Shown here: piece by piece, positions 1 through 10,574 of the stretch
How positions within the stretch are numbered: the stretch's first letter is position 1
Layout of the letters: the number at the start of each line of letters is the position of its first letter
Assembly: GCA_030068075.1 (NCBI GenBank)
Contig: CM057833.1
Span: forward strand, 44,721,587 to 44,785,586
Direction: 5' to 3'
Source: Paguma larvata
Taxonomy: Eukaryota; Chordata; Mammalia; Carnivora; Viverridae
Length of the DNA stretch: 64,000 nucleotides
Notes under the pieces: model-generated
The model's input: the letters and a program-made list of their open reading frames with translations, nothing else
What the model was told of the DNA's origin: nothing
Database searches by the model: none
Position numbers and translations under genes: made by a program

Positions 1-204
1 ATGGCTTACTCTATTTCTTGGGAAGGTTATCTTACTCTACCACAAATACCATCTCAGCCTTTTCAACCCATGACACTATTTCAGTCATTAATCAAATCCC
101 TCTTTCACTATAAGGGATTTCTCCAAGCTTTACTTATAATAACCATAGCAGGTAGCATTTATCATGTTCTGTACAAAGCATGTTGTATACAACAACTTGT
201 TTAA

Positions 205-385
205 CCTCAGAAGTAACCCTAGAGGTAGGTACTATTTCTAGGTTTTATACGTGAGAATCTAAACTAACCATCTAAGAGGCCAAGTAACTTATCCAAACTT
301 ACTCAGTGGGACCTGAACCCAGATCTGTCTGATGCCAAAGCCCAGGCTTATGGTTTGCTTGTGTTCTGTGTTTTTAACCCTGTTC
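205..385 (-). repeat. MIR SINE relic
   Basis: Reads as the complement of MIR: a 'gaggtaggtactatt' core followed by 'gaacccagatctgtctga', the complement of the tRNA-like head. Old and diverged. Confidence 0.7.
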
Positions 386-1084
386 TCTTAACCACCATGA
401 TTAATTGCTTCTCGTTCTACTTCACTTCCCCATCTTTACGTTATGCCAAAACTTACTTGGCCCAAATCTGTTGACACCCAATACACTGACGGCATTAAAA
501 TTCCACTGGAGAGACGGCTTGAAAAGGGAACAAATAGCTTCCGGCCTCCACATCATGTCCCCAAAATTGTCCATGAGTCAGATACAAAGACAGCCTTAAG
601 AGACATTTGTCAAAGCACAGAGCTCTACCAAGAAGGACGCTTCATAAGGAGGCAGAGCCAGATCAGGTGAACAAGGGCAGAGATTAATAAGAAAATATTA
701 GGCCATTTAGAGGAAAGCAGGGAGCCCAATTTAGATTAGGACCCAGGGCCAAGCTAATTTGTATGAAGGGCACTTATGCAGCAGATAATCCAGTTTCTCA
801 TTAAATGCTCCACCATTAAAAGGGTAATTTTTCACGAGCACATCTTGAGCAAGGTCTCAGTTATATTAGTTAAGAAATAAATAACAGATATCAGAGCCAT
901 AAGGCTATTCCATCAGAGGCACATATGATTTGAGAGTGCTAGGGAAAGGGTCAGTCTTCATGTATTCCAAGTCATCATGAATCCCCAGCCTATTTTGCTG
1001 AAAGCACCAGTGACCGTAGGCGTCCGGATGGACAAAAGAAAGGACCTGTGTTTAAGGTACATATCAACATCTTCACCATCAATT
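386..1084. other. Unassigned unique-looking sequence
   Basis: No repeat family recognised. Two overlapping short frames (64 and 75 codons near 405-670) have no recognisable domain and no splice or promoter context, so they are treated as chance. Confidence 0.5.
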
Positions 1085-1185
1085 ATTGACCATTTACATG
1101 CAATCTCTCATTTAACCCTCACACCTGCTCTTTAAGTTACACTCTGTCACCTGCCCTATTTTACAGAAGATAATGTCAATGACCA
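1085..1185 (-). repeat. Probable MIR fragment
   Basis: The words 'tctcatttaaccctcac' and 'ctattttacagaagat' are in the order expected for the complement of the MIR core. Short and degraded. Confidence 0.45.
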
Positions 1186-1202
1186 ACACAAACGGCAGAG
1201 CC

Positions 1203-1910
1203 CGAATTTTCTAAACTACAGCTTTATTGAGATATAATTTCCATATCATTCAATTCAATCTTTTCAAGTAGCCAACTTCGGCAACCACTAATTTATTTTC
1301 TGTCTATATGGACTTGACTATTCTGGAAACAAATTGCATTTCATATAGATGGTAGCACTAAATGTGTGGTCCTTTGTAACCAGGTTCTTTCTCTTACCAC
1401 ATTTTCAAGGTTATTCCACGTTACATGTGCCTATGTTTCATGTCTTTTTTTTTCTTTTTTTTTGGCTGAATAATATTCCTTTGTTATCGAGATATCTCAC
1501 CATCTGATGGACAGTTAGGCTTTTTCTATTTGGGGGCTATTATGAACAATGCTGCTATGATATTGGTGTATCAGTTACTGTGTGGGCATAGTTTTCAATT
1601 CTTTCTTAGTATTATGCCATTTCTCTCCTAGGTAGAATACTGGGTCATATGGTAACTCTATGTTTAAAGTTTTAAGAAACTATCAAAGTGTTTTTCCAAA
1701 GTAGCTGTACCAGTTTACAATCCCACCTGCAAAGTATGAGGGTTTCAGCTTATCTACCAAATAGGCTTGCCAATATTTTTGTCTTTTTTGCTTTAGCCAT
1801 CCTCATGGGTGTTTAGTGATATCACAGTTTTGTTTTGCATTCTCCTCAGGACTAATGACGTTGAGCATCTTTTCTTGTCCTCATTGTTCTTTTGCAAATC
1901 TTAGTTGGAG
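1203..1910 (-). mobile_element. L1 (old L1M-class) 3' fragment
   Basis: A string of complement-of-L1 words in the right order: 'tattgagatataattt' near 1227, 'ggctgaataatattcc' at 1464, 'gggtcatatggtaactc' near 1641, 'ccaaagtagctgtacc' near 1697, and 'agccatcctcatgggtg' near 1795. These are the 3' part of ORF2 and the 3' UTR in reverse. It carries many substitutions and small indels and is long dead. Either side is truncated, with no target duplication visible. Confidence 0.88.
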
Positions 1911-1939
1911 AAATGTCTATTCAAATCTGACACGGTCAA

Positions 1940-2010
1940 ACCCAATAGCCTAAATGTGAATCTGGGTGTTATGAAAACTCTCATGCTTTTAACCATTAAG
2001 CTCTTTGGCC
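1940..2010 (-). repeat. Possible MIR head fragment
   Basis: 'aatctgggtgttatg' and 'catgcttttaaccatta' resemble the complement of the MIR tRNA-like head. Very short, so weak. Confidence 0.35.
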
Positions 2011-2154
2011 TTGGTTGACCTTCTACCATACTCTGTTATAGCACCTGCCACTTTTTAGTTTGTGTCACAGCTATTTGTGTAGATGCCTTATGCAGCCTAC
2101 AATAAATTGGTACCTATCTTACCTCTAAGACAAGTACATCATAAACACACACAC

Positions 2155-2325
2155 CATGCCTGATTTTCTCAGACCTTATCCCCCTTAATCTTTCGGGGCT
2201 ACCGGAAATAGGCATTGTCCTCATTCAATAAATCAAGAAACCAAGACCAGAGAGGTAACTAAAATTACGGCAAGCTGAGCTGGCAACAGAATCTCATCCT
2301 ACTCTATTCCAAGACCTGAGATCTT
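2155..2325 (-). repeat. MIR relic
   Basis: Contains degraded forms of the complement-MIR core ('aataaatcaagaaaccaag', 'agagaggtaacta') and of the head ('actctattccaagac'). It abuts a MIR in the opposite orientation to its right. Confidence 0.55.
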
Positions 2326-2329
2326 CCAC

Positions 2330-2560
2330 TGGGAGGCAACAGGGTTTAATGGCCCAGAACGAGAGCTCTGGATTCGAAGGATTTGCATTCTGGTCTCAGC
2401 TCTCCCATCCACTGCCCTAACCCTGAGGCGTTGGGTAAGTTCCCTTCCACATTTGCCACTTTGTGAAGTGTAGATAATAACAATTGCTCCCATACTGGGT
2501 CATTGGGTAGATCAAAGAAATGACACAGAGAGAGCAATGTAGGACAGTGACTGACAGACT
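2330..2560 (+). repeat. MIR relic
   Basis: Forward MIR order is seen: 'gagctctggattcgaag', a 'ttgggtaagttccctt' core, then 'tgtagataataacaat' and a 'gtagatcaaagaaatg' tail region. With the preceding MIR it forms a diverged inverted pair. Confidence 0.65.
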
Positions 2561-3079
2561 CAATCAAAACTGACTATTGTTATCTGGGTAATCACACTTC
2601 CAGTTTGTCTGGGGCAGTCCTGTTTACACCTTTTGTCCTGACACTATTATTACTATCATTCTATTACTCTCAAAATTATCCTAGTTTGGATAACAAATTG
2701 TGCGGTCATCCTAATTATATCATCGTCATTGGTATACTATACTGCCCCAGGGTGTTCTTTGTGCTAGGTAATGTGCAACCGAGGTATGCAGAAAGGGTCT
2801 CCTTTCCCAACTGGAGGAAGCCACATTTTACAAAGGGACACATGGGGCTTTCCAAAATATGACCAGGGCTGTGAAGGCCATATGGAGCTGAGGGGAAGAG
2901 AGATTACTTGTTTGGTGGGGAGAGGATTAGGGACAGATGCAGAGGTGAAATGTCATTGAGGGAGGCTTGGTGAGAAAGCAGAGTTCATCAGGCAGAGACG
3001 TGAGAGAGAAACTTCCAGAAGAGCAAAAAGCGTGATGATATTTGGGGAAAAGTAAGTTGTTGGGTTAGTCTAGTCTGAG
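2561..3079. other. Mostly unassigned; weak L2-like purine-rich part
   Basis: 2561-2850 is unique-looking. 2870-3060 is rich in gggagag/gagaag words that resemble the body of an L2 read in reverse, but no decisive landmark is present. Confidence 0.35.
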
Positions 3080-3190
3080 TGTTTCTCAGCCCTGGTTATG
3101 TTTTAGAATCACCTTGGGAACTTTTACAAATAGTACCCCACAGATTTTGGTTAGAATGGTTTGGGGTGAGCCTGGGACAATTAACGTGCT
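3080..3190 (+). repeat. MER5A-like hAT-Charlie fragment
   Basis: 'tttctcagccctggtta' followed by 'ttagaatcaccttggga' and a cccacagattttgg region matches the left half of the MER5A MITE. The right terminal repeat is missing. Confidence 0.6.
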
Positions 3191-3249
3191 TGGGAAATAC
3201 TGTGCTAGTACACAGGCCTCACGCGATGCAAGCCAAGGCCGTGGAGGTC

Positions 3250-3350
3250 TGCTCGTGGAAGGCCTGAAGCTTTGGACTCTGTTCTGTAGGCCATAGGAGC
3301 GATTTGACCCTGTCTGTTGTGAGAATAAGAGGTAAATAACACTGGGGCAA
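3250..3350 (-). repeat. L2 fragment
   Basis: 'ctctgttctgtaggccat' with 'gagcgatttgaccctgtc' follows the L2 body read in reverse. Short, so family only. Confidence 0.45.
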
Positions 3351-3407
3351 TACCTGGGGAAGTATAAGGCTCTCACTGACTGATGGATTGACCATATATT
3401 ATTTCGC

Positions 3408-3790
3408 TTCACTCAGTCAATGTATATTGAGTACCTACTATGTGTTCTTTTTTTTTTAAGCTTATTTATTTATTTTGAAAGAGAGAGAGTGGGGGAGGAG
3501 CAAAGAGAAAGAAGCATATACCTACTATGTATTATTTTTTTTAAGCTTATTTATATTTTGAGAGAGAGAGAGTGGGGGAAGAGCAAAGCAGGCTCTGTGC
3601 TCAAACCCTCAAACCGTGAGATCATGACCTGAGCAGAAGTCAGATGCTCATCCAATTAAACCACCCTGGTACCCCCACCCCCCCACCTATGTGTTCTAAG
3701 GTGCTAGAGACATAGCAGTGAACAAAACATAAATATCCCTGCACTCATGGACATACTGCAGACGTTATTCATTCTAATATAACGGAAAAC
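3408..3790 (-). repeat. L2 3' end, interrupted by a SINE
   Basis: 'tatattgagtacctacta' and, beyond the SINE, 'cctatgtgttctaaggtg', 'acatagcagtgaacaaaa' and 'ccctgcactcatgga' are the complement of the L2 3' end. The copy is split by the SINE block at 3440-3683, so the L2 is older than that insertion. Confidence 0.8.
3440..3683 (-). mobile_element. CAN-SINE, rearranged by an internal tandem duplication
   Basis: Feliform CAN-SINE in reverse: a T-tract, 'aagcttatttat', a GA-rich body, then 'ccgtgagatcatgacctg' (complement of the B-box region). The T-tract plus body appears twice (from about 3447 and from about 3534). The flanking L2 word 'acctactatgt' recurs between them, giving an 87-bp tandem duplication that spans the insertion junction. 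Target duplication: 'acctactatgtgttct' at 3433 and 'acctatgtgttct' at the right flank. The middle of the second copy is deleted. Confidence 0.8.
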
Positions 3791-3798
3791 CACCTGTA

Positions 3799-3824
3799 AA
3801 ACAACAACAGCAACAACAACACAA
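3799..3824 (+). repeat. (AAC)n-like short tandem repeat
   Basis: An interrupted run of 'aacaacaacagcaacaacaac', about eight units including one 'agc' variant. Confidence 0.7.
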
Positions 3825-3989
3825 CCCCAAAATCCTAAATCACAGATTCCTAAATGCCATCCACCGAGACTGAGTCTGTTAGGAAGGACCCAATGGTCTT
3901 TGAGGATGGCCTGTCTCCTGTATCTGGATCAACTCTGTCTAGCGGATCCTTTCCTAGAGACAGAAATTCAGAGTGGTCATAATGCCTAA

Positions 3990-4060
3990 ACTGATACATC
4001 TAGGTCAGGGCCAGAGCCGGGATTTAAGAAAAGGTCTGCCTCAGTCCACGGAACCAGGAT
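3990..4060 (-). repeat. MIR head fragment
   Basis: 'cagggccagagccgggat' followed by 'ggtctgcctcagtcca' is the complement of the MIR 5' head. Confidence 0.5.
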
Positions 4061-4559
4061 TTCCAGGCTTTTGATTTTTATTTTTAACCACATATGTCAG
4101 TAAAATATTTTTGAGCCTATAAATAAATTAAAAAATAGGTGTATTTCTGTATAACTTACATACATGTACTATATACATGCACCACTGACAAACTACATAT
4201 TAATATTATTAAAGTTCATTTGTCTTAAAATGTTTTAGTTTAGAACCAAATATAAATAGATGTCTCATAATTTCCCACATCCCCAGCAGATTATCTTGCA
4301 TACCCTGGGGGTGTCTGCATCTCATAATACTTCCTTCCTTGCATATTTCTCTGAGAAGTAACAATTTGAAAAGTCCTCAGGGAGTCATGGCAAACCTACA
4401 ATCATAATAAGCCATTTGGGTTTCCAAGAATGGTCCATTTCTAATTGTACAACAGAACTGCTGGTAACCGTATGGAGTAATGTCCTTCATGGACAGTGGG
4501 GGTGGACGGGGTGCCCATCCATGACTCTAAAGTGTCTGAGGGCACTTGGGAGTCACCAG
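4061..4559. other. AT-rich unassigned sequence
   Basis: 4065-4260 is markedly AT-rich with ataaatta-type words. No repeat family or motif cluster was recognised in the stretch. Confidence 0.4.
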
Positions 4560-4850
4560 AGAGATGCCTCCAGTGTCACCCTCTAATCCTGACCCCGTGC
4601 TGCCTCCAAAAAGATCCAGTCCAACGCCACCTCATCACCACACTACCACCCTTGAACAAATGTCATTGCCTGCAACAGGTGGCCTCCTCTCTTCGCATCT
4701 CATTTCTGCTTAAACTCCAATTCTATGGGCCAGGCTTCCCCATGCCCTTTGCTCATGCTATTTCCTCTTCTCCGACTTGCCTTGTCTTCTTGATAAATGT
4801 TGCAAGTGTATCTTCACATCAAGAACATCTTCTGCTCTAAGGGCTAGAGG
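4560..4850 (+). repeat. L2 fragment
   Basis: Forward L2 words: 'ccttgaacaaatgtcatt' near 4650, then 'ctttgctcatgctatttc' near 4748. A dense CT-rich body is typical of the L2 3' half. Confidence 0.55.
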
Positions 4851-4879
4851 TTTTTTTGTTTGTTTTTGTTTTTGAAGCA

Positions 4880-5395
4880 CTCCTCCTTTCCTAACGCCCA
4901 TTCCCCGCCGACTAAAATTAACCTCTTTAACATATCTTACAAGGCACCTCTTGTACCCATCAACCTCACTTTGGACCCATTTCTCGCACATTCTGGCCTT
5001 TATCCAGATCCTCCAACAGGACCTGCTCTGTGCAACTTCACTTTGTGCTCTGTAGTTTTACACCTGCTGTTCTCTGGGCCTGGAAGGCATTTCCCAGCCC
5101 TTTCTTTCTTCGCCCCCTCCCCCTCCCCTTCAACACCTGAGGTCTCAGCACAGTACCATGTGCCCAGGGGTCTTCTGATCTCGGGGGTCTATCTGTGAGG
5201 TCCCCTCTGAGAAGCATCCACAGTATTCTCCTGACAATCTCCTTGCATTCTTGCAATCAATTAATCTTATTTGGAATAATCTGTTTAAATCCAGCCTTCT
5301 CCATAGTCTGTAAACTCCAAAAAGTCGGGGACTGTATTGGAATTGTTGACCAAGGCACCAGAGCTCGGCATTTTCTTAACACATAGCCACAAATT
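4880..5395 (+). repeat. L2 fragment
   Basis: 'ctgttctctgggcctggaa' near 5068 matches the L2 'ctgttccctctgcctgga' landmark. 'agtctgtaaactccaaaaa' near 5308 matches the region before its 3' end. The copy runs directly into another L2 piece in the same orientation. Confidence 0.65.
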
Positions 5396-5610
5396 TTACA
5401 ATATTCCCTCATAGCATCTGTCATGGCATCTAAAGCACCTCATTGACTTTATCTTCATGCCTCCTTCTCTGCATTTGAACTCCACCAGGGCGGGGGCTGG
5501 GACAGATTCATCTGTGGTTTCTGAACCTAGCATGGTACCTGACACACAGTGGACCCACAGTGCCCAGCTCTCCTGAATAACTGAATAAATGAATGAATTT
5601 ATTTCTTTAT
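5396..5610 (+). repeat. L2 3'-end fragment
   Basis: 'tttgaactccaccagggc' (5477), 'catggtacctgacacaca' (5530) and 'gaataaatgaatgaat' (5583) reproduce the last 150 bases of L2 in order. Confidence 0.8.
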
Positions 5611-6468
5611 TCAAAAGGGGCAAGTAGACTCCCGGAGCCCGAATCACTATGAGAAAGTGCAAGGGGTCCCTGAACACCCCTTCCACACAGACCCTATTTC
5701 AAATCTATTCTGTGAGTGTGATGCACTTAGTCTCCAAGGAATAAAATTCCTAATAGGATAAAGTAAATGTCACACCCATAGTTATTTTAACTGTTGCCTT
5801 TGCTTTGAGTCAGAAAGGAAGAACATTTCTCAACCTCATCACAACCTGATCCCCTTAAAACCCAGGAAATGCCTCTTCTCAGAATTTAAATCAAGGCAGT
5901 CCCCAGGGCACTGATTAATTCTGCGGTTTCAACAGTCCTCAAGGATGCTGTCAGGAAGGACACAGAGACCCTGTCTTGGAGCAGAAGGCACTGCCAACGT
6001 GGAGGTCCTGCACTGGGAGTGACCTGGCAGAAGCTTCAACTACCAAGCACCTCTGTTGGAAGTCAGGATTCAGAGGGAGCAGGCAATTAGCATTTTTTAG
6101 GACACTGAGCAGAGAGCCCATGGAATCCAAGAGAGTAATAAGTGGTCTCGGTCTCCGGCTCCAGGCTGCTCACTAAAGACTGCTAAAGGCCAAATAAAAG
6201 ACACTTCACACCCAAGATTATTTTCTCTTTCCCCCTCTCCCACTCTCATCACAGATCATAATGAGCACAGACACAGAAACTCACACAAGAGCCAAGATAA
6301 GTGTTTTGTGTTTTTTGTTTTTTTTTTACGTGGTCAGCCTGGTTGTGAATTCTTTTAGCTTTTGACAGTTACAGTATTTCCCTGTCTAGCAGAGGTCAAC
6401 TTCGACAAATTCTTATATTGAGCTGAGCGTTTGCTTCTATGTTTAGATATTTATACATCTAAGGAAAC
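5611..6468. other. Unassigned unique-looking sequence
   Basis: About 860 bases with no recognised repeat apart from a T-rich run near 6309-6328. The 66-codon frame at 5976-6176 has no recognisable domain. Confidence 0.45.
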
Positions 6469-6772
6469 GTCACAGTCGGCTCTATAACAAAAATACCACA
6501 GATTGGGTGGTTTAAACAACAGTTCCGGGGCTGAAAGTCCAAGATAAGGTGGTCAGAGTGAGTGTGCTATCTCTCTTCCTTTTATAAGGGCACTAATCCC
6601 ATTATGGGGCTGATCCTCATGATTTCATCTAAACCTAATTATCTTTCCCAAAGCCCCACCTCCAATACCATCACATCCGGGGTTAGAGCTTCCACGTATG
6701 AATTTTCTTGAGTGGATGGCTAGAGGGGACAGCAAGACACCAACATTCAGTCCATAATAAGGGGGCCAGAAT
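6469..6772 (-). mobile_element. MaLR LTR (MST/MLT1 type), internally deleted
   Basis: Reverse-oriented LTR: 'ctataacaaaaataccaca' with 'tgggtggtttaaacaaca' at its left end, 'cctcatgatttcatcta' in the middle, and 'gagcttccacgtatgaatt' then 'caacattcagtccataa' at its right end. These are the complements of the 3' and 5' LTR ends. At about 300 bases it is shorter than an intact MaLR LTR, so a central deletion is inferred. Confidence 0.8.
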
Positions 6773-6838
6773 TTGAAGGAAGAGGGAAAAGCTGGGTGAT
6801 ACCTGAAGACAAGCCTGTCCCATTTGCATAAACTGCCT

Positions 6839-6965
6839 TACTGAATAATCACAACACCTTGGAGGCGAACACTGCAACCCACTGTTTGGGGGGAGGCTGG
6901 GGCACAGGAAGTGAGGTCACTGGTACAAGGTCACATTGACAGTGAGAGGCATGATGTCCAACTCT
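6839..6965 (-). repeat. MIR relic
   Basis: 'actgaataatcacaacac', 'aggctggggcacagga' and 'tggtacaaggtcacatt' match complement-MIR from core to head. Confidence 0.6.
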
Positions 6966-7200
6966 TTGGAGTCCAATGATGTAGCTCTGTGACTTTGTGT
7001 ATATCTAATACTTGGAAAGTTATTTAACTTTTCTGAGTGCTAGCTTCTCTGTCTGTAAAACACTATAGTTATCTGCACTCCTCTCTAGTACAGTTAGAAG
7101 GGTTATAGGAGATAATACACATTTTCCTCTTAGCACGCTCCCTGGCACATCACAGTCATTCAGTAAATATTTATTACCTTCTTCTTCCCCAAATAATATA
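6960..7200 (+). repeat. MIR relic with 3' tail
   Basis: 'ctctgtgactttgtgta', 'aaagttatttaacttttctg', 'ggttataggagataatac' and 'cctggcacatcacagtca' follow forward MIR through to its tail. It abuts the preceding MIR in opposite orientation. Confidence 0.7.
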
Positions 7201-8108
7201 TTTCACATTAAGCACCAGTGGCCCAAAGCTAACCCTAGCGAAGTCTACGGCAGTAGGAGTGATGGTCCCAGCTGTTTGGGAAATTTTTTTGGTTGCCTGG
7301 GAATAAGGGTGCAATTAGGAACAGGATGTTCCTTCCTGAAGGCAATCGCAGAGATCAACTTATGAATTATTAACACAATACCCAAACTGAGACATCCTCT
7401 CTCCTTCTGCGTATCTATCCAAATTACCAGGCCATCCATCTTGATGATAAGAAAATTTCAAAGAGGTCCCCCCCCCCAGCCTGTCTAACGTGATTCTGTC
7501 CACTGCTGAAAGAGCTCTATTGTCTGTTATGTTTTCCAATTTAAGAACAGATTGTGGGGGGAATTTCAGAGCCCGGCAGCAGAGATAACTTATTTTACTT
7601 AGAATTCTATCTTGCAATTATCCAGGTGTTGATTTGCAATGGACAAATAATTATGTATCCTGGCTGCGTAGGAGAGAATGCTGATTTTGTGTAATTAACT
7701 AGCTGGGTCGTGAGCAAAATAAGGGGAACAACGCACTTAGGGGGCTGTTAAAATGTGCTTTTATGAACATGGTTGCTGTCATTATTGCTAAAAGGTAAAC
7801 TAATTAAGGAGCTAAAATAATATTCACCCCATTATTCATGCACATTTTCCCTTAAAAAGATGTTCCTCACTGTTACTTCTGAAAAGAGCTCTCTATAAAG
7901 GGCACCTAGAATCCACTGGCATCTTTCTGTGTAAAGCCAAGTACTAAGATTCCAAAGATTCTAATTTGAGAGGCTGGGAATCTGCATTTTCAAAGACTTG
8001 CTCTGACTCTGTGGCTGAGTCAGTAGAGACAACTGCTGTATAAAGCAGGGTCCTTCGGTGACCCGTATAGATGACCCGTCCTTATGCTCCGATGGTGGCT
8101 TCTTCTCA
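7201..8108. other. Unique sequence; candidate conserved non-coding block at 7590-7880
   Basis: No repeat recognised. 7590-7880 is AT-rich but not low-complexity. It contains several homeodomain-type cores (TAATTA at 7693-7698 and 7799-7804, plus 'aataattatg' near 7648). The look is that of a developmental enhancer, but conservation cannot be judged from one species. Confidence 0.4.
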
Positions 8109-8356
8109 TTTCTCTCTCTCTCTCTCTCTCTTCTTTCTTTCTCTCTCTTTCTTTCCCTCTCTCCCTTCCTTCCTTCTCTTTCTTTCTCTCTCTCCCTCTC
8201 TTTCTTTCCCTCTTTTCCTCCTTTCCTTCTTCCTTCTCTTTTTTTCTCTCTCTTTCTCTTTCTCTCCCCTTCCTTCCTTCCTTCCTTCCTTCCTTCCTTC
8301 CTTCCTTCCTTCCTTCCTTCCTTCCTTTCTTCTCTTCCTTCCTTCCTTCCTTTCCT
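8109..8356 (+). repeat. Homopyrimidine tract (CT, CTTT, CCTT)n
   Basis: 248 bases with no purine on this strand: (CT)n at the left, mixed CTTT/CCCTT in the middle, and a near-perfect (TTCC)n run of about 15 units at 8267-8328, with more TTCC to 8356. The long serine/leucine/phenylalanine-rich frames on both strands here are artefacts of this repeat. Confidence 0.97.
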
Positions 8357-8689
8357 GCTGGAAAAAAGGGATAAATTTCCTGGTTTTAAGATTGTAAAGA
8401 TACCTGTATTCCTCTGTGGCTGAGTCATTCTGAACCCCTCCATGAAGACCAAGGAACTTTGTATATCCTGCTAATTTGGGTCTGTCCAGGACTAAGCAGT
8501 CTGGCTTCTAATCTGCAGCTTTATTGTTACATGGCCGCTTACGGACAGCCTGAGGATGGCACATATCACTGGCTTCTCAGGTGTTTTATGGCTAGGCTTT
8601 TTTCTTTTTCCTGGTGGTCAAGGGGCAAACTAGTGTGTGCTGCTGCTAGTATCAGAGCAAGGCAGAGAACAGGCTTTAAATGGCTTGTA
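8357..8689. other. Unassigned unique-looking sequence
   Basis: No repeat landmark found. A 100-codon frame at 8459-8761 runs into the neighbouring MIR and has no domain. Confidence 0.4.
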
Positions 8690-8840
8690 CGTCCTTATCA
8701 CACCTTTATTCCTTACAGCGACGGAAAATGGTATGAATTATTTGTCCCTTCTTACAGATGAGAACACTGAGGCTAAAAAAGGGTAAAGACGGGCCTAAGA
8801 CAACAGAACTAGGAAACAGCAGAGCCAGGAGTGCCAAAAA
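8690..8840 (-). repeat. MIR relic
   Basis: 'ttcttacagatgagaacac' with 'tgaggctaaaaaaggg', then 'caacagaactaggaaacag' and 'agagccagg', is the complement MIR core and head. Confidence 0.7.
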
Positions 8841-9089
8841 ATAAGTGGAGTTAATCAGAAGACGTTTTAAGGAAGAGATTCTGAAGATTCAGGCTGGTAA
8901 GAAGTACAATCACAGACGGATAACTCTGAATCCGCAGCCACAGCTGTTATTTTTGTTTCTGTCATTCGCACTGAAAGGGTCCTATCCTGGATGTGGTGTG
9001 GCTTGGATGAAGGCAGAAGGCAGAATAAAAAATACAACAGGCATGGGGGCAGGCAGGGCAGGGCAATGAAAGGGGAAGAACAGTATCCA

Positions 9090-9240
9090 GGAGAGACCTG
9101 GCTTCTTAGCTGGCTTTGACTTTCAGAAGCCTCTCAGGCGAGAACAAGTTACTTCGTCTCTCTGCAAAGGAGGATATTAACACTCATCTTGTAGGATTAT
9201 TATAAGAACTAAATGCCATCACAGATACGAAGCAACCAAC
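9090..9240 (+). repeat. MIR relic
   Basis: 'gaacaagttacttcgtctct' followed by 'aggattattataagaac' and 'taaatgccatcacagat' is in forward MIR order. Confidence 0.55.
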
Positions 9241-9568
9241 ACAGCTGTGCAGCTCCTTCCTGGCCAGGATCACATGTTGACAATATTTTCATCCCTTTCC
9301 TGTGACTGCAGTCTACAGGTGGTGTGTTTCCCAGACCCAGTTTTAGGTGGTGATGTGCTAGCCAAGGAAGGTTCTTGGGTGAGCTGCTCTCAGGGAATTA
9401 TCTTCCACCAAAGAGAGTGACCCCGCCCAGTTATATTCCCCTCACCTCACTCTGTGGTGTGGTCCATTTTCAATACGTATTTCAGTATTTCTTTGAGCAC
9501 TTGAATGGCCTATGGTTTTGCTTTTTATTATTTGACGGCGTCAGAAATAATGTTTTCATTCAATTTGG
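9241..9568. other. Unassigned sequence
   Basis: No landmark recognised. It ends at the start of the LTR-like block. Confidence 0.4.
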
Positions 9569-10025
9569 GTGTTGGAGGAGGAAAAGAATAATAATTTTCT
9601 CTACCTTTATAGTTTCTTGGCTGAGACCCTACTGGAATAAAAGATTAACAGGAGAAAAACAAACACAAGGTCAATAACACGTACACCTCCTGTATTCGTG
9701 GGAGAGACCCAAGAAAACTGAGTAACTCTCACCTCACTCCCACTGCCTGTGTAGCTCACATTCAATCAAGGACACCCATTGATGGGTGTCCTTGATTAGA
9801 GGGGTGGGGGTAAAGGTCCAAGGTCCAAGCCTTGATTTGCCAATTTGCCACAATGCCGAAAGGCAAAGCAGAGCTCCCTGAGGAACAGTGGAGTCCACTG
9901 AGGCCTTGAAGCCTTGGGTAGCTCCTGGCTCTGCTGAGTCCTATACCTGCATCCCCCATCGGGCTGATTCTGGGGGCATTCCCCAATAAGCTTCCTCAGT
10001 CTCTGTCATTGGTTTCCCAGGACCT
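9569..10025 (-). mobile_element. Probable ERV-type LTR, reverse orientation
   Basis: On the minus strand the left edge reads like a retroviral U5: 'gggtctcagccaagaaac' upstream of an AT-rich stretch ending in 'cctccaaca'. It is preceded by 'gtttgtttttctcctgtta' and 'cttgggtctctcccac'. I recognise this ending from class-I ERV LTRs but cannot name the family. No second LTR or internal region lies nearby, so it would be a solo copy. The block contains the perfect hairpin at 9764-9797. Confidence 0.5.
9764..9797. repeat. Perfect 34-bp hairpin
   Basis: Arms of 15 bases ('aatcaaggacaccca' and its exact complement) flank TTGA, whose outer T and A can also pair, leaving a 2-base turn. There are no mismatches, in contrast to the surrounding old LTR-like sequence. 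Confidence 0.97.
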
Positions 10026-10574
10026 TGATCAAAGCCCACACAAAATCAATGCATTTGAGAAAGACTGTTCTGAAAGATAGGCGGGGGAGAGGGGGGGTTT
10101 GTCTTGACGTGGAGAGGCAAGCCACCAACTGCCTGCAATAGTGCAAGAAAGAGGAGGAGGGCTCAGGGGTAGCAGCCAATGCTCACGCGAATAGAAACAG
10201 ATGTTGACGTTCCATGAGACTAAGCCTAATCAAGGTGAATCTAGGGCTAACACCCTCTCACCAAATGCATCTCTAAGGCCCCTGGCAAAAGTACTGAGTG
10301 TTTGCCAGCCATTGTGCGTGGCTGAGTCTGCAAGGGTGAGTGGAGTGGCCAGTCACCCAAGGGCATCCTCACTACCACCGGCCCTGGGAGTCGCTGTCGG
10401 GTTTGTGCTTCTGAAATTCACAACTTGCCCTCCGCCCCTTTGGCAAATGCATGTCATAGCACACAGCAGGCATTTACAAAACTCTGGAAGCTGATGACAA
10501 GTGAAGACGGTTTTGTTTTCAAGGGAAAAACAACAGACGCATTTTTAAACCTTTTCTATTTCCATTCTTTAAAA
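10026..10574. other. Unassigned sequence
   Basis: No repeat landmark recognised. There is a short G-run at 10090-10097. The 97-codon frame at 10201-10494 lacks any recognisable domain. Confidence 0.4.

Noticed and set aside
6305..6330. T-rich run as the tail of a reverse SINE
   Set aside because: No SINE body or target duplication follows on either side.
7961..8452. 163-codon Lys/Glu/Arg-rich frame (minus) and Ser/Leu/Phe-rich frames (plus)
   Set aside because: They are translations of the pyrimidine tract and would be open in nearly any frame.
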